From: CAYJBH01 sp964370605
GTDB lineage: Bacteria; Bacillota; Clostridia; Oscillospirales; Ruminococcaceae
Direction of reading: 5' to 3'
Length of the DNA stretch: 49,933 bases
Assembly: GCA_964370605.1 (NCBI GenBank)
Contig: CAYJJX010000020.1
Coordinates: forward strand, 1-49,933
Shown here: one piece after another, positions 43,223 through 49,933 of the stretch
Layout: every line of letters starts with the position of its first letter
How positions within the stretch are numbered: the first letter of the stretch is position 1
Notes under the pieces: model-generated
The model's input: only the letters and a program-made list of their open reading frames with translations
Told to the model about the DNA's origin: nothing
Databases searched by the model: none
Made by a program: the position numbers and the translations under genes

Positions 43223-44815
43223 TCAGGCTGACACCAGTACCAGTACCACATTGATTGTAGCAAAAAATATCAGCATCGACATGATTATCTGCTGAAAATT
43301 AAGCGACACCTTCCCCAGTTTCTCGAGCAGTGCATTATCTTTGATACAATATTTGTAAAGAAAGAAACAAACCAAAAGCGAGACAATGTAAATAATAGAT
43401 TTTTGCAGATAAGCAATGTTGTTTATCTCAAAATTCACATCGAAAATAAACTGCATTAGCTGTGTGCCGAAAACACCACCGGCAAGGCATGCGAGTCCCA
43501 AAGCAAGAATCACTATCCTTTTCAAAAGTATCCCGTTTTCAATAGCTCTTCCTCTTCCGAAAAACACGAACGAATACTTTGTAAAAACTAAAATCGTACC
43601 TACATTTATTGCTATTAACAAATATTCGATCCAGGTGCCATGCACTCCATATTGCATAAAATATTTTGATATGCTTGCATTAAAAAGAGGCGCACCGGTA
43701 ATTCCCAATATGCCTAATAGAGTTATCACAGATGTAACCGGCATCGTTTTGAACACGCCGGAAATTTCTCGCGTATCCCTTGTGTTGTATCGTTTTATTA
43801 TCATTCCGGCAGACAGAAAGAGTAACACTTTAAATACTGCGTGGCACATGATGTGATAGATGCCGCCAAAGTTTGAGATTTCACTTTCTACGCTTAGCGC
43901 TATGGCTATAATCCCAATTTGCGACACGGTAGAATACGCTAAAATCAACTTTAAATCTGTTTGTGTCAGAGCAAATACAATGCCTAGTATAGCAGTTGTG
44001 GCTCCGATCAAAATAAAAAACAAATGATAATTTATCGATCCCTCGAACAGATTTGTAAAAACATAAAACAGATAGATACCGTTTTTCACATAAAGACCTG
44101 ATAATATCGCCGATACCGATGAAGGGGCACTGGGCGTTCCATGTGCACATGGCAACCAGCTAAACAGCGGAAAAAATGCACTCTTCAAGCAGACAGCAGT
44201 CATAATAAATGCAAAAGGCAAAATCAACGACTGCGTGTCTGCGTACGGCATAAGCTCTTTTATTTTTTCTATCGAGAGAACGCCAAATATTTTGTACATA
44301 TACCCTACCCCAAAAAGATAGAATACCATGCATATTATTTGTGACAACAAGTAAACCATGCCATCATACATGGATCGCCTGTCTTTCTTGAACATTATGA
44401 GTATTGAAACTACTATGGTTGCGACTTCAAGCAATACATAAATATTGAATAGATCATCGCTCAAAAACACGCCTGTCAGCAAACCTTGGAGTATGAAAAA
44501 CAGCATTGCAAATTTTTTATCAAAAAAGTTCTCTTTCATTGTATAGACAAAACAAGCCGAAAAGAGAATTATCGAAAGCCCTACAAGTACAATCTTCAAT
44601 CTGTCGGCAATCAACACTATGCCCATCACACTGTTTTGTGCACCCAATATGTTCTTTATCTCACCGCTTTGACTAATCTCAAAAAGAGTAATACAAAACC
44701 AGCTAAACAACAATATTTCTGTCAGTATTATTAAGCTCCTGTTGAACATTTTCGGAATTGTATAAATACAAACTCCAATAGCAATCGGCACCGCCACAAA
44801 ATAAAGCAACTGCAT
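43223..44815 (-). CDS. mrpD: Na+/H+ antiporter subunit D (MrpD/MbhH), proton-pumping subunit
   Basis: 530 residues with about 14 membrane helices, of the NuoL/M/N (proton-conducting) family. Glu130 in LLEVATIV and Lys211 in CLKSAFFPLFSWLP are the conserved charged residues of the channel. It is the only NuoL-like subunit of the complex here. It overlaps mrpC by one base. It is the last subunit of the seven-gene operon. Confidence 0.92.
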   Translation of the reverse strand: MQLLYFVAVPIAIGVCIYTIPKMFNRSLIILTEILLFSWFCITLFEISQSGEIKNILGAQNSVMGIVLIADRLKIVLVGLSIILFSACFVYTMKENFFDKKFAMLFFILQGLLTGVFLSDDLFNIYVLLEVATIVVSILIMFKKDRRSMYDGMVYLLSQIICMVFYLFGVGYMYKIFGVLSIEKIKELMPYADTQSLILPFAFIMTAVCLKSAFFPLFSWLPCAHGTPSAPSSVSAILSGLYVKNGIYLFYVFTNLFEGSINYHLFFILIGATTAILGIVFALTQTDLKLILAYSTVSQIGIIAIALSVESEISNFGGIYHIMCHAVFKVLLFLSAGMIIKRYNTRDTREISGVFKTMPVTSVITLLGILGITGAPLFNASISKYFMQYGVHGTWIEYLLIAINVGTILVFTKYSFVFFGRGRAIENGILLKRIVILALGLACLAGGVFGTQLMQFIFDVNFEINNIAYLQKSIIYIVSLLVCFFLYKYCIKDNALLEKLGKVSLNFQQIIMSMLIFFATINVVLVLVSA

Positions 44816-45177
44816 TATTTTTGCTCCATTCTCATCTTATGTATCTGTTTCCAATCAGAATTTCCGTACAAATGATATAAATTGATAAACATACAAAGTG
44901 AAATTGCCGTGACTGCAACACCAATCACTATCGCCGTAATCATGAGCGCTTGCGGCAAAGGATCTGCCACATGTGACAGTGCTTCCTGTGCGAGTGCTAC
45001 ATCGATTGGAGCCACGTCTAAAGGATCGGCATTCATCGTCAGATAAAAGGTTACAGCCGCCACCTCCATGATTGTAATAGAAATAATTGTTTTGAGCATT
45101 CTACGGCTACTGAATATTCCGCTAATACCGATAAAGAACAATAAAATCGACACATTCTCACCCGTTAAAAAATCCAT
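44815..45177 (-). CDS. mrpC: antiporter subunit C (MrpC/MbhG, NuoK-like)
   Basis: 120 residues with three helices, homologous to NuoK. The DPLPQALMITAIVIGVAVTA segment is the family mark. The ATG at 45177 was chosen over an in-frame TTG at 45192 that overlaps mrpB. Confidence 0.92.
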   Translation of the reverse strand: MDFLTGENVSILLFFIGISGIFSSRRMLKTIISITIMEVAAVTFYLTMNADPLDVAPIDVALAQEALSHVADPLPQALMITAIVIGVAVTAISLCMFINLYHLYGNSDWKQIHKMRMEQK

Positions 45178-45188
45178 ATCTCCACCTT

Positions 45189-45866
45189 TCAAGTGTCTTC
45201 ATAGTGTACGAATCTATAAAAAATGATGCTGAGTCCACAGAACACTTTTAAACCTATCAGCAGGTTCATAACCACTAAATAAACAACATTAAACTCGTTA
45301 TACTTATAGTATAAATTGGACGCCGCAAAACTCAGAGCAAATAAAACAATAAAAATAAACAAGATTTTTTCAATCTTTTCATAAGCGTAGAAGTTTATCA
45401 TCTTGTCAGGCCGCACAAGATATACGCATATAAATGCAGAGGAGAGTGCCGCACCGCCTTGAAAACCTCCGCCCGGTGTGTTGTGACCATTGATGATAAG
45501 GTATGCCGACAGCATAATTATCAATGGCACTACCACCGCTATACTATTTTTTGATCCGCTAATTGTCGACTGTGATGCGAGTTTACTACGAGAACTCGGT
45601 GTCGGCTCGTGATCGTATCGTGAAAAGTGGATGACGCCCATAACGCTCACAAGCAACATCAACGCTTCAAAAATGGTATCAAAAACCCTGTAGTTCAAAT
45701 AGATTGCTGCCACAGAGTTTTTTGCACCGGTATCCGAGAAATAGCTTGCAAGTACTCTCCCAAACACCTCTTGATCGCCTATGATTTTTATTCCACTCGA
45801 AAGGTACAGCGTGAGAAGCGCACAGCCGCCGGCCAAGAGCACTCCGAAAACTCTGGATTTTCTCAT
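45189..45866 (-). CDS. mrpB: antiporter subunit B with MbhE-like N-terminal part
   Basis: 225 residues. The C-terminal part is MrpB/MbhF (INGHNTPGGGFQGGAAL, 125-141). The N-terminal part (about 40-80: YFSDTGAKNSVAAIYLNYR, then FEALMLLVSVMGV) matches the MbhE piece that is the end of MrpA in Mrp systems. The gene is thus a fusion of MbhE and MbhF. GAGAGG is seven bases before the ATG, which overlaps the previous stop (ATGA). Confidence 0.88.
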   Translation of the reverse strand: MRKSRVFGVLLAGGCALLTLYLSSGIKIIGDQEVFGRVLASYFSDTGAKNSVAAIYLNYRVFDTIFEALMLLVSVMGVIHFSRYDHEPTPSSRSKLASQSTISGSKNSIAVVVPLIIMLSAYLIINGHNTPGGGFQGGAALSSAFICVYLVRPDKMINFYAYEKIEKILFIFIVLFALSFAASNLYYKYNEFNVVYLVVMNLLIGLKVFCGLSIIFYRFVHYEDT

Positions 45867-46435
45867 AATATTTCCTCTCTTTCGGCGGCGTAAAATTCCA
45901 TGCTGTCAGAGGATTTAAATTCAATTTTCTCTTTGTCGATACTTTCTAAAAGCAATTCTTTTATCGCTATCACGTGCTTTTCAGCATCAGAACCATATAT
46001 GATTACTTTGTCATTTTCCTTTTCAAGGATCAAATCATACAGGTGTTCCTTCGCGATGTTTGCGGGGCTTTCATTTGTGAAAACCGACTGTGTTTCCAGA
46101 TCGTTTTTGCTACAATAATCTTTCAGCTTTGACACGACGTCATCCATCTGTGCCTTCACCTTAAAATCACTCATCTTTTCTTGTGACCTTGATGAAAAAT
46201 ACAGATAAAAACTGCGATGTTTTTTAAGAGCTACTATATACAAAATTGTAGAAAGCGCACTGCCGATCACCGCCTCTGCAATAGCAACATCCGGCGCATG
46301 ATAAATCAGATAGCAGAATGCCGCCAGAAGCGAAAGCGCAGAAAGCGCCACGATTATTCGTTTTAGGTTTCCGCTCACAACGATGAATATTGCCGTGACT
46401 AACATCAACAGGAATATCAACTTATCAACCGTCAT
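45863..46435 (-). CDS. MbhD-like antiporter subunit with soluble C-terminal extension
   Basis: 190 residues. Residues 1-70 have two or three helices with the YHAPDVAIAEAVIGSAL motif of MbhD, the C-terminal fragment of MrpA (DUF4040). After about residue 72, there is a charged, soluble 118-residue tail rich in Lys/Glu, with no recognised family. The large NuoL-like body of MrpA is not encoded here. It overlaps mrpG by 11 bases. Confidence 0.82.
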   Translation of the reverse strand: MTVDKLIFLLMLVTAIFIVVSGNLKRIIVALSALSLLAAFCYLIYHAPDVAIAEAVIGSALSTILYIVALKKHRSFYLYFSSRSQEKMSDFKVKAQMDDVVSKLKDYCSKNDLETQSVFTNESPANIAKEHLYDLILEKENDKVIIYGSDAEKHVIAIKELLLESIDKEKIEFKSSDSMEFYAAEREEIL

Positions 46436-46733
46436 CTTCTTTCACCTTTTCTTTTATCTTGTATCCTGAAAAAAATGCCGATGAAGCTATTGAAGAAGAA
46501 ACAATAGGGTTTACTACAAGAATCAACACCATTATTAGCAAGACCTTAAAAGAAAAAGAATTTATGCCGCTAATAATAATTACACCTAACAAAATAGTGA
46601 TCAGTCCAACGGTATCAATGTCGGCGGCGGCCAAAAGCCTTGCATAAAAATTCTTAAACTTATATATGCCCAGCAAACCGATAAAAATGAACGCAATTCC
46701 CAGCACTATAAAAGCATATCCTATTATCTGCAT
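46425..46733 (-). CDS. mrpG: antiporter subunit G (MrpG/MbhC)
   Basis: 102 residues with three helices, ARLLAAADIDTVGLITILLG being the family motif. GAGG lies seven bases before the ATG. It begins four bases after mrpF and runs 11 bases into the MbhD-like gene. Confidence 0.9.
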   Translation of the reverse strand: MQIIGYAFIVLGIAFIFIGLLGIYKFKNFYARLLAAADIDTVGLITILLGVIIISGINSFSFKVLLIMVLILVVNPIVSSSIASSAFFSGYKIKEKVKEDDG

Positions 46734-46737
46734 GGTG

Positions 46738-46998
46738 CTACCTCGTTTTACTTTTTTTCTGCAAAAATCTGGATACCGACGTAGTGCCTACGAAACCTAG
46801 CATTGCGATAACAAGGCTTACATCAAGGTAATATGACTGTTCATGCTCCAGTGAATACAAGATGATTATCAAAATGATTTTACTGCATAGCAACGAACAC
46901 CCCAAAAGCCTATCCCACAAAGACGGCCCGATCAAAATCCGAACACAGCTTGCAAAACTTGCCACGATTAAAATGATTATGGCGTACTGTAAAAACAT
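46738..46998 (-). CDS. mrpF: antiporter subunit F (MrpF/MbhB)
   Basis: 86 residues with three helices. The RILIGPSLWDRLLG segment is the family signature. TAGGAG is six bases before the ATG. It lies between mrpE and mrpG, the standard order. Confidence 0.92.
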   Translation of the reverse strand: MFLQYAIIILIVASFASCVRILIGPSLWDRLLGCSLLCSKIILIIILYSLEHEQSYYLDVSLVIAMLGFVGTTSVSRFLQKKSKTR

Positions 46999-47007
46999 TT
47001 TTTGCTC

Positions 47008-47502
47008 CTACTGTTTTTGATTCTCTAACATGCCTTCAATTTCAAGCAACGACGCCTCAAAAACCACACCAACGTCGCTGTCATCGGCATGAAGTGCAAG
47101 CACAGTGAGTTCACCTTCGTTATTGTCCACAGTAATAGTGCCCGGTGTCAAGGTTATGGAGGAGGCAATAATATTGTGAAGATACACATTCTTTATTCTT
47201 TTATCGACGCTATGCTTTACAAATCCCGGATTGATTTTTCCGGTTATAATCATAAATGTCGCGCTAATGCCGGATGCGTAAATTTTGACTAACAAAAAGA
47301 ACATATATTTTAGAAACGCCAAAACCGGCAAATGGAACACTTTTATATAGTTAAAGCCCAATAGGTACGAGCTTAAGCACAGACTTACAGCCACGACCAC
47401 TACTCCACAAATTATATTGAACAGGGTAAGTCCATCGTTCATAATTATCCAAATAATAAAAAACAGTAAAGGTATTATGCAGTACGATACTTTTCTTAGC
47501 AT
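47008..47502 (-). CDS. mrpE: antiporter subunit E (MrpE/MbhA)
   Basis: 164 residues. Three N-terminal helices are followed by the soluble ASSITLTPGTITVD segment typical of MrpE. It is the first gene of the operon order E-F-G-(MbhD)-(MbhE+B)-C-D, the same order as MbhA to MbhH. AAGGGGGG precedes the ATG. Its promoter is at 47543-47571. Confidence 0.92.
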   Translation of the reverse strand: MLRKVSYCIIPLLFFIIWIIMNDGLTLFNIICGVVVVAVSLCLSSYLLGFNYIKVFHLPVLAFLKYMFFLLVKIYASGISATFMIITGKINPGFVKHSVDKRIKNVYLHNIIASSITLTPGTITVDNNEGELTVLALHADDSDVGVVFEASLLEIEGMLENQKQ

Positions 47503-47542
47503 ACGCCCCCCTTTTCCGGTCGGTTAATTTATTATATATCTA

Positions 47543-47571
47543 ATTATACCAAAACAAGCACATATTTACAA
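47543..47571 (-). promoter_or_regulatory. promoter of the antiporter operon
   Basis: Minus strand: TTGTAA (47571-47566), 17 bases, TATAAT (47548-47543). A palindromic AAAATATTTT is just upstream (47581-47590). Confidence 0.65.
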
Positions 47572-47580
47572 CAAAATCAT

Positions 47581-47689
47581 AAAATATTTTAGTTGATTTG
47601 CCAATAAATGTTTGTTTGCTTCTTATTCGTCGTTTAGAACAATTTTTTCTGACAATGCCAAGCCTAAAAACGCTTACAAAATATTTTAG
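47581..47689. promoter_or_regulatory. paired palindromic AAAATATTTTAG repeats upstream of mrp promoter
   Basis: The 12-base AAAATATTTTAG occurs at 47581-47592 and 47678-47689, 97 bases apart. Each contains a perfect 10-bp palindrome. The first lies immediately upstream of the -35 box. They could be binding sites for a regulator, but the DNA is AT-rich. Nothing protein-coding is seen in 47593-47770. Confidence 0.35.
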
Positions 47690-47777
47690 CGGCTAAATAA
47701 TTATAAATTTTTGCGTCTTTTTGTTTCACAAAATGTTATTGCTATCGAAAATTTCATGCCGCTAATCCGATTGCACA

Positions 47778-47811
47778 AAAAAAGCCACCGACCGAGTCGA
47801 TGGACTTTTTT
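47778..47811 (-). terminator. terminator of the ABC exporter operon
   Basis: Positions 47778-47792 pair with 47796-47811, with a C-A mismatch and a one-base bulge. It is ten bases beyond the permease stop and has a U run on the minus strand. Confidence 0.7.
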
Positions 47812-47820
47812 CAATGATGA

Positions 47821-48639
47821 TTATATTTTAAGGTCGCGTTTATTGTAACCTATACAACCGGCAATCAACGTCGCTAAATATATAAAGACATACACCGTTA
47901 ATGTAGCTAAGGTTTTGTCGCTCAGCTCAATTGTATTTTCTACACTTAAAGTAATAAAGGGTGACAGATACAGCAACAATTCCCCATTCTCTCCTAACAG
48001 TTGACCGAGATATCCGAGCATATAGCTTGTCAGCACTACCACCGCTGCAATCGTGCCGGAACCGTAACTCGCGTTAATTCCGGCTACTTTATAGCCTACG
48101 GCGCCAAATAACAATGCGGTAAAACTTGTAATTTTAGCGGATGTGAAAATGTCCACAAGGTCAAACGTCTCACCGCCGCTTATAAACCCACATATTATTG
48201 CAGAAATAACGGCGCAAGACAATACTATTCCGGTCGCTATTATCGATGTGAGGTATTTTGCCAAAAATATCTCATTTCGGCTCACCGCCAAGGAATTAAG
48301 AAATTCAATTGACTTGGATTTTTCTTCTTTTGTTATCAGTCCTGCTGAAAAAGTTGCAGCAAAAATTGATACCGCTACTACTATCAAACCATAAATCATT
48401 CCATAATAAGTGGTATAGTTAGACATGTCGGAAAGCTCTTCCATTCCGACAAACTGCAGCAGTTCTTTTGGCATCGCTTCCATTTTTGTTACGGCAATAT
48501 CCTGAACAGAGGAAAAAAGAATCATGTATAGTGACATTATGCCAAAGACTGCAACGCTCCAGCCTATTATACTTTTCTTTGTTACAAAAAGATTGAATGT
48601 GCAAATCTTCAAAACGTTACGAATGTCAAGATTTTTCAT
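47821..48639 (-). CDS. ABC-2 type exporter permease
   Basis: 272 residues with about six membrane helices, of the ABC-2 (antibiotic or peptide export) class. A central ATFSAGLITKEEKSKSIEFL segment, with the charged loop after helix two, is the usual mark. The ATG at 48639 (MKNLDIRN) has AAAGGA 12 bases upstream; an ATG at 48651 (MVIK) abuts the site instead, and a TTG at 48720 has none. It is 109 bases downstream of its ATPase. Substrate unknown. Confidence 0.82.
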   Translation of the reverse strand: MKNLDIRNVLKICTFNLFVTKKSIIGWSVAVFGIMSLYMILFSSVQDIAVTKMEAMPKELLQFVGMEELSDMSNYTTYYGMIYGLIVVAVSIFAATFSAGLITKEEKSKSIEFLNSLAVSRNEIFLAKYLTSIIATGIVLSCAVISAIICGFISGGETFDLVDIFTSAKITSFTALLFGAVGYKVAGINASYGSGTIAAVVVLTSYMLGYLGQLLGENGELLLYLSPFITLSVENTIELSDKTLATLTVYVFIYLATLIAGCIGYNKRDLKI

Positions 48640-48747
48640 CTTTATGACCATTCCTTTCTCGATGTTTTCCTGCTTCGCCACACATTGGCGAAATCTCAAC
48701 TTTTCGCTGAAAAGGGACAACTTTCAGAGTTTGAAACTTAATTCCAC

Positions 48748-49584
48748 TCACGACGTTTCTTTTTCGTCTTTGTAGTACTCAATAAATTCATCCTCTACCG
48801 AGCGATTTTTTATCTCGAGACTCTTTAGTTTCATGCCGGCAAGCTTTGAGACTAGGTCGTTGATGTCGCCCTCGACTTCATAACTTTCACTAGTACCGTC
48901 CGCCGTCTCATATGTCACAACCTGTTTATGCTTTATCTTCACGTCCTGCATATCAAAATAGTCGACAAGTTTGCCGTCTTTGATTATAGCTACCTTATCG
49001 CAATATTTTTCTATTTCACCGAGATTATGGCTTGAAAGAAAGACTGTTTTGCCTTTTTCTTTTTCCTTCAACAGCACTTCAAAAAACTTGTTTTGCATCA
49101 GCGGGTCGAGTCCATTCGTAGGCTCATCAAAAACTATAACATCGGCGTTTTTAATGAGTCCTTGGAGTAGCGAGAGTTTTTTTCTGTTTCCAAAGCTCAG
49201 TTCTTCTATTTTCTTATCCAAATCCAACTCGAAATATTTCGCAAGGTTCTCTATTTCTTCCTTGGATGTATTTGTAAAACCTCTCACAAAGTCCAACAAT
49301 TTTTTACCGGTTATATTTTCATAAAACGAAGCTTCGCTTGGAACATATGCCGCCCTTTTTTTGATCTCTTTAGTGTCTTTTTGGCTATCCAGTCCCAATA
49401 TTGATATGCTTCCGCCTGTGATGTTAATCATGTTAAACATACTGCGCAAAGTTGTGCTCTTTCCGGCACCATTTTTACCCACAAAGCCGACAATTTTGCC
49501 TTGCGGGATAGAAAGGGACAGATTTTTCACGGCAAAAAAATCACCGTATTTTTTGCTGAATTCTTTTATCTCTATTGCACACAT
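48748..49584 (-). CDS. ABC exporter ATP-binding protein
   Basis: 278 residues. GKNGAGKST is Walker A, LSFGNRKKL is the signature loop (Phe instead of Gly at the third position), and VIVFDEPTNGLD is Walker B. The C-terminal 60 residues form a small extra domain typical of drug or bacteriocin exporters. AAAGAG is eight bases before the ATG; a GTG at 49593 lies three codons earlier. It heads a two-gene operon with a consensus promoter. Confidence 0.92.
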   Translation of the reverse strand: MCAIEIKEFSKKYGDFFAVKNLSLSIPQGKIVGFVGKNGAGKSTTLRSMFNMINITGGSISILGLDSQKDTKEIKKRAAYVPSEASFYENITGKKLLDFVRGFTNTSKEEIENLAKYFELDLDKKIEELSFGNRKKLSLLQGLIKNADVIVFDEPTNGLDPLMQNKFFEVLLKEKEKGKTVFLSSHNLGEIEKYCDKVAIIKDGKLVDYFDMQDVKIKHKQVVTYETADGTSESYEVEGDINDLVSKLAGMKLKSLEIKNRSVEDEFIEYYKDEKETS

Positions 49585-49617
49585 TTTAAACACTCTTTAC
49601 ATAATTATTATTTTGTT

Positions 49618-49646
49618 ATTATACCATACAACGACTATGTTGTAAA
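49618..49646 (-). promoter_or_regulatory. promoter of the ABC exporter operon
   Basis: Minus strand: TTTACA (49646-49641), 17 bases, TATAAT (49623-49618). The spacer carries ACAAC/GTTGT (49628-49643), a possible regulator half-site pair. Confidence 0.7.
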
Positions 49647-49656
49647 TAAAAACCGC

Positions 49657-49821
49657 CTAAAGCACCACTGGAACGAACTGTTTTTTTGTGTCGAGGCTAT
49701 AAGTTTCACCATAGTACAAACTAAAACTTTCCTCAGTTCCAACATATATATCAAACCTATCTACATCATGTCAAAAATCACCGTTCCTATATCACTTTAA
49801 GGATTTCTTCATGTTTTGCAT
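49657..49821 (-). pseudogene. decayed or recoded small reading frame with two internal TGA codons
   Basis: On the minus strand, a single frame runs from an ATG at 49821 to a TAG at 49657. It is interrupted only by TGA at 49794-49792 and 49773-49771. The part after the second TGA is 37 codons long and strongly protein-like (RFDIYVGTEESF, then YYGETYSLDTKKQF). Both TGA codons fall where Trp (TGG) would fit. Other genes here use TGA as a normal stop, for example the AraC gene and the adhesin, so general recoding is unlikely. No ribosome site precedes the ATG. Family not recognised. Confidence 0.35.
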
Positions 49822-49825
49822 AAAA

Positions 49826-49853
49826 AACAGAGAAGCGGGGGTGCTTCTCTGTT
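49826..49853 (-). terminator. terminator of a minus-strand gene beyond the window
   Basis: AACAGAGAAGC (49826-49836) pairs perfectly with 49843-49853, with a six-base GGGGGT loop and a U run on the minus strand (49825-49821). Confidence 0.75.
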
Positions 49854-49881
49854 CGGGGTTGGTAGATATTTTGTTTGTAGA

Positions 49882-49932
49882 TCAGTTTCCCAAAGATGCA
49901 GTGTCTATTTCATAGGGTTTCGCAACATCAAT
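49882..49932 (-). CDS. C-terminal end of a gene cut by the window edge
   Basis: The minus strand is open from the edge for 16 codons (IDVAKPYEIDTASLGN) and stops with TGA at 49884-49882. A terminator follows at 49826-49853, which supports a real gene end. No family can be assigned. Confidence 0.4.
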   Translation of the reverse strand: MDVAKPYEIDTASLGN

Positions 49933-49933
49933 A

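Noticed and set aside
1..49933. CRISPR arrays, insertion sequences, rRNA genes
   Set aside because: No regularly spaced repeats, transposase-like frames or rRNA sequence were recognised on either strand.

Overview
The window looks like chromosomal DNA of an anaerobic Gram-positive bacterium of the class Clostridia, probably Oscillospirales-like. The reasons are AGGAGG-type ribosome binding sites, TTGACA/TATAAT promoters, LPxTG surface proteins with a class C sortase, LplABC-type sugar importers without their own ATPase, a TatA-free lipoprotein style of solute-binding protein, and several [4Fe-4S] or Fe-ADH type redox enzymes. No phage, IS element or CRISPR array was seen.

Layout. 1-540: the 3' end of a tRNA-Ser, followed by terminators and tRNA-tail-like repeats. 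540-7774 (minus): a sugar operon with a solute-binding lipoprotein, two permeases, two Asp-box sialidase-like proteins and a YhcH anomerase, with a divergent AraC regulator overlapping a zinc-type MtaA/UroD-like protein (8030-10077). 10252-10470: a DUF1653 gene next to a decayed zinc-ribbon fragment. 10524-14610 (minus): a pilus operon made of a choice-of-anchor-A adhesin, a major pilin and a sortase C. 14897-16591: kduI-kduD for unsaturated uronate catabolism. 16886-24755 (minus): a seven-gene peptidoglycan-sugar operon (importer, GNAT, murQ, anmK, nagZ), flanked by a serine hydrolase (plus). 26255-30038 (minus): an Ala-Glu-type epimerase downstream of an unusual carotenoid-oxygenase/START fusion. 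30315-31107: arsR-arsC. 31245-36659: an ABC-F protein, an FMN/ferredoxin protein, an HxlR regulator, a ferredoxin-type aldo/keto reductase and an iron alcohol dehydrogenase. 36812-42454: a cytidylate-kinase-like protein, then a purine-riboswitch-like leader with a FAD dehydrogenase, a rhodanese, a class II UvrA and a TSCPD protein. 42583-47502 (minus): a P-loop kinase and a seven-gene Mrp/Mbh antiporter operon. 47821-49584 (minus): a two-gene ABC exporter, with a decayed reading frame and a partial gene beyond it.

How the parts fit together. Two importers feed catabolism of host or microbial glycans: one has sialidase-like enzymes and an anomerase, the other has cytoplasmic NagZ, AnmK and MurQ, which together would convert an imported GlcNAc-anhydroMurNAc disaccharide to GlcNAc and GlcNAc-6-phosphate. 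The epimerase and perhaps the serine hydrolase could handle the peptide part. KduI/KduD would take unsaturated uronates to KDG. The Mrp/Mbh module would exchange Na+ and H+. The strongest candidates for something undescribed are the carotenoid-oxygenase/START fusion, the purine-type riboswitch with an apparent ON platform in front of a FAD dehydrogenase, the stand-alone Mbh-like antiporter module with no large NuoL-like subunit, and the mirror-image promoter pair between hxlR and the aldo/keto reductase. All functions are inferred from reading the sequence; no database search was possible.
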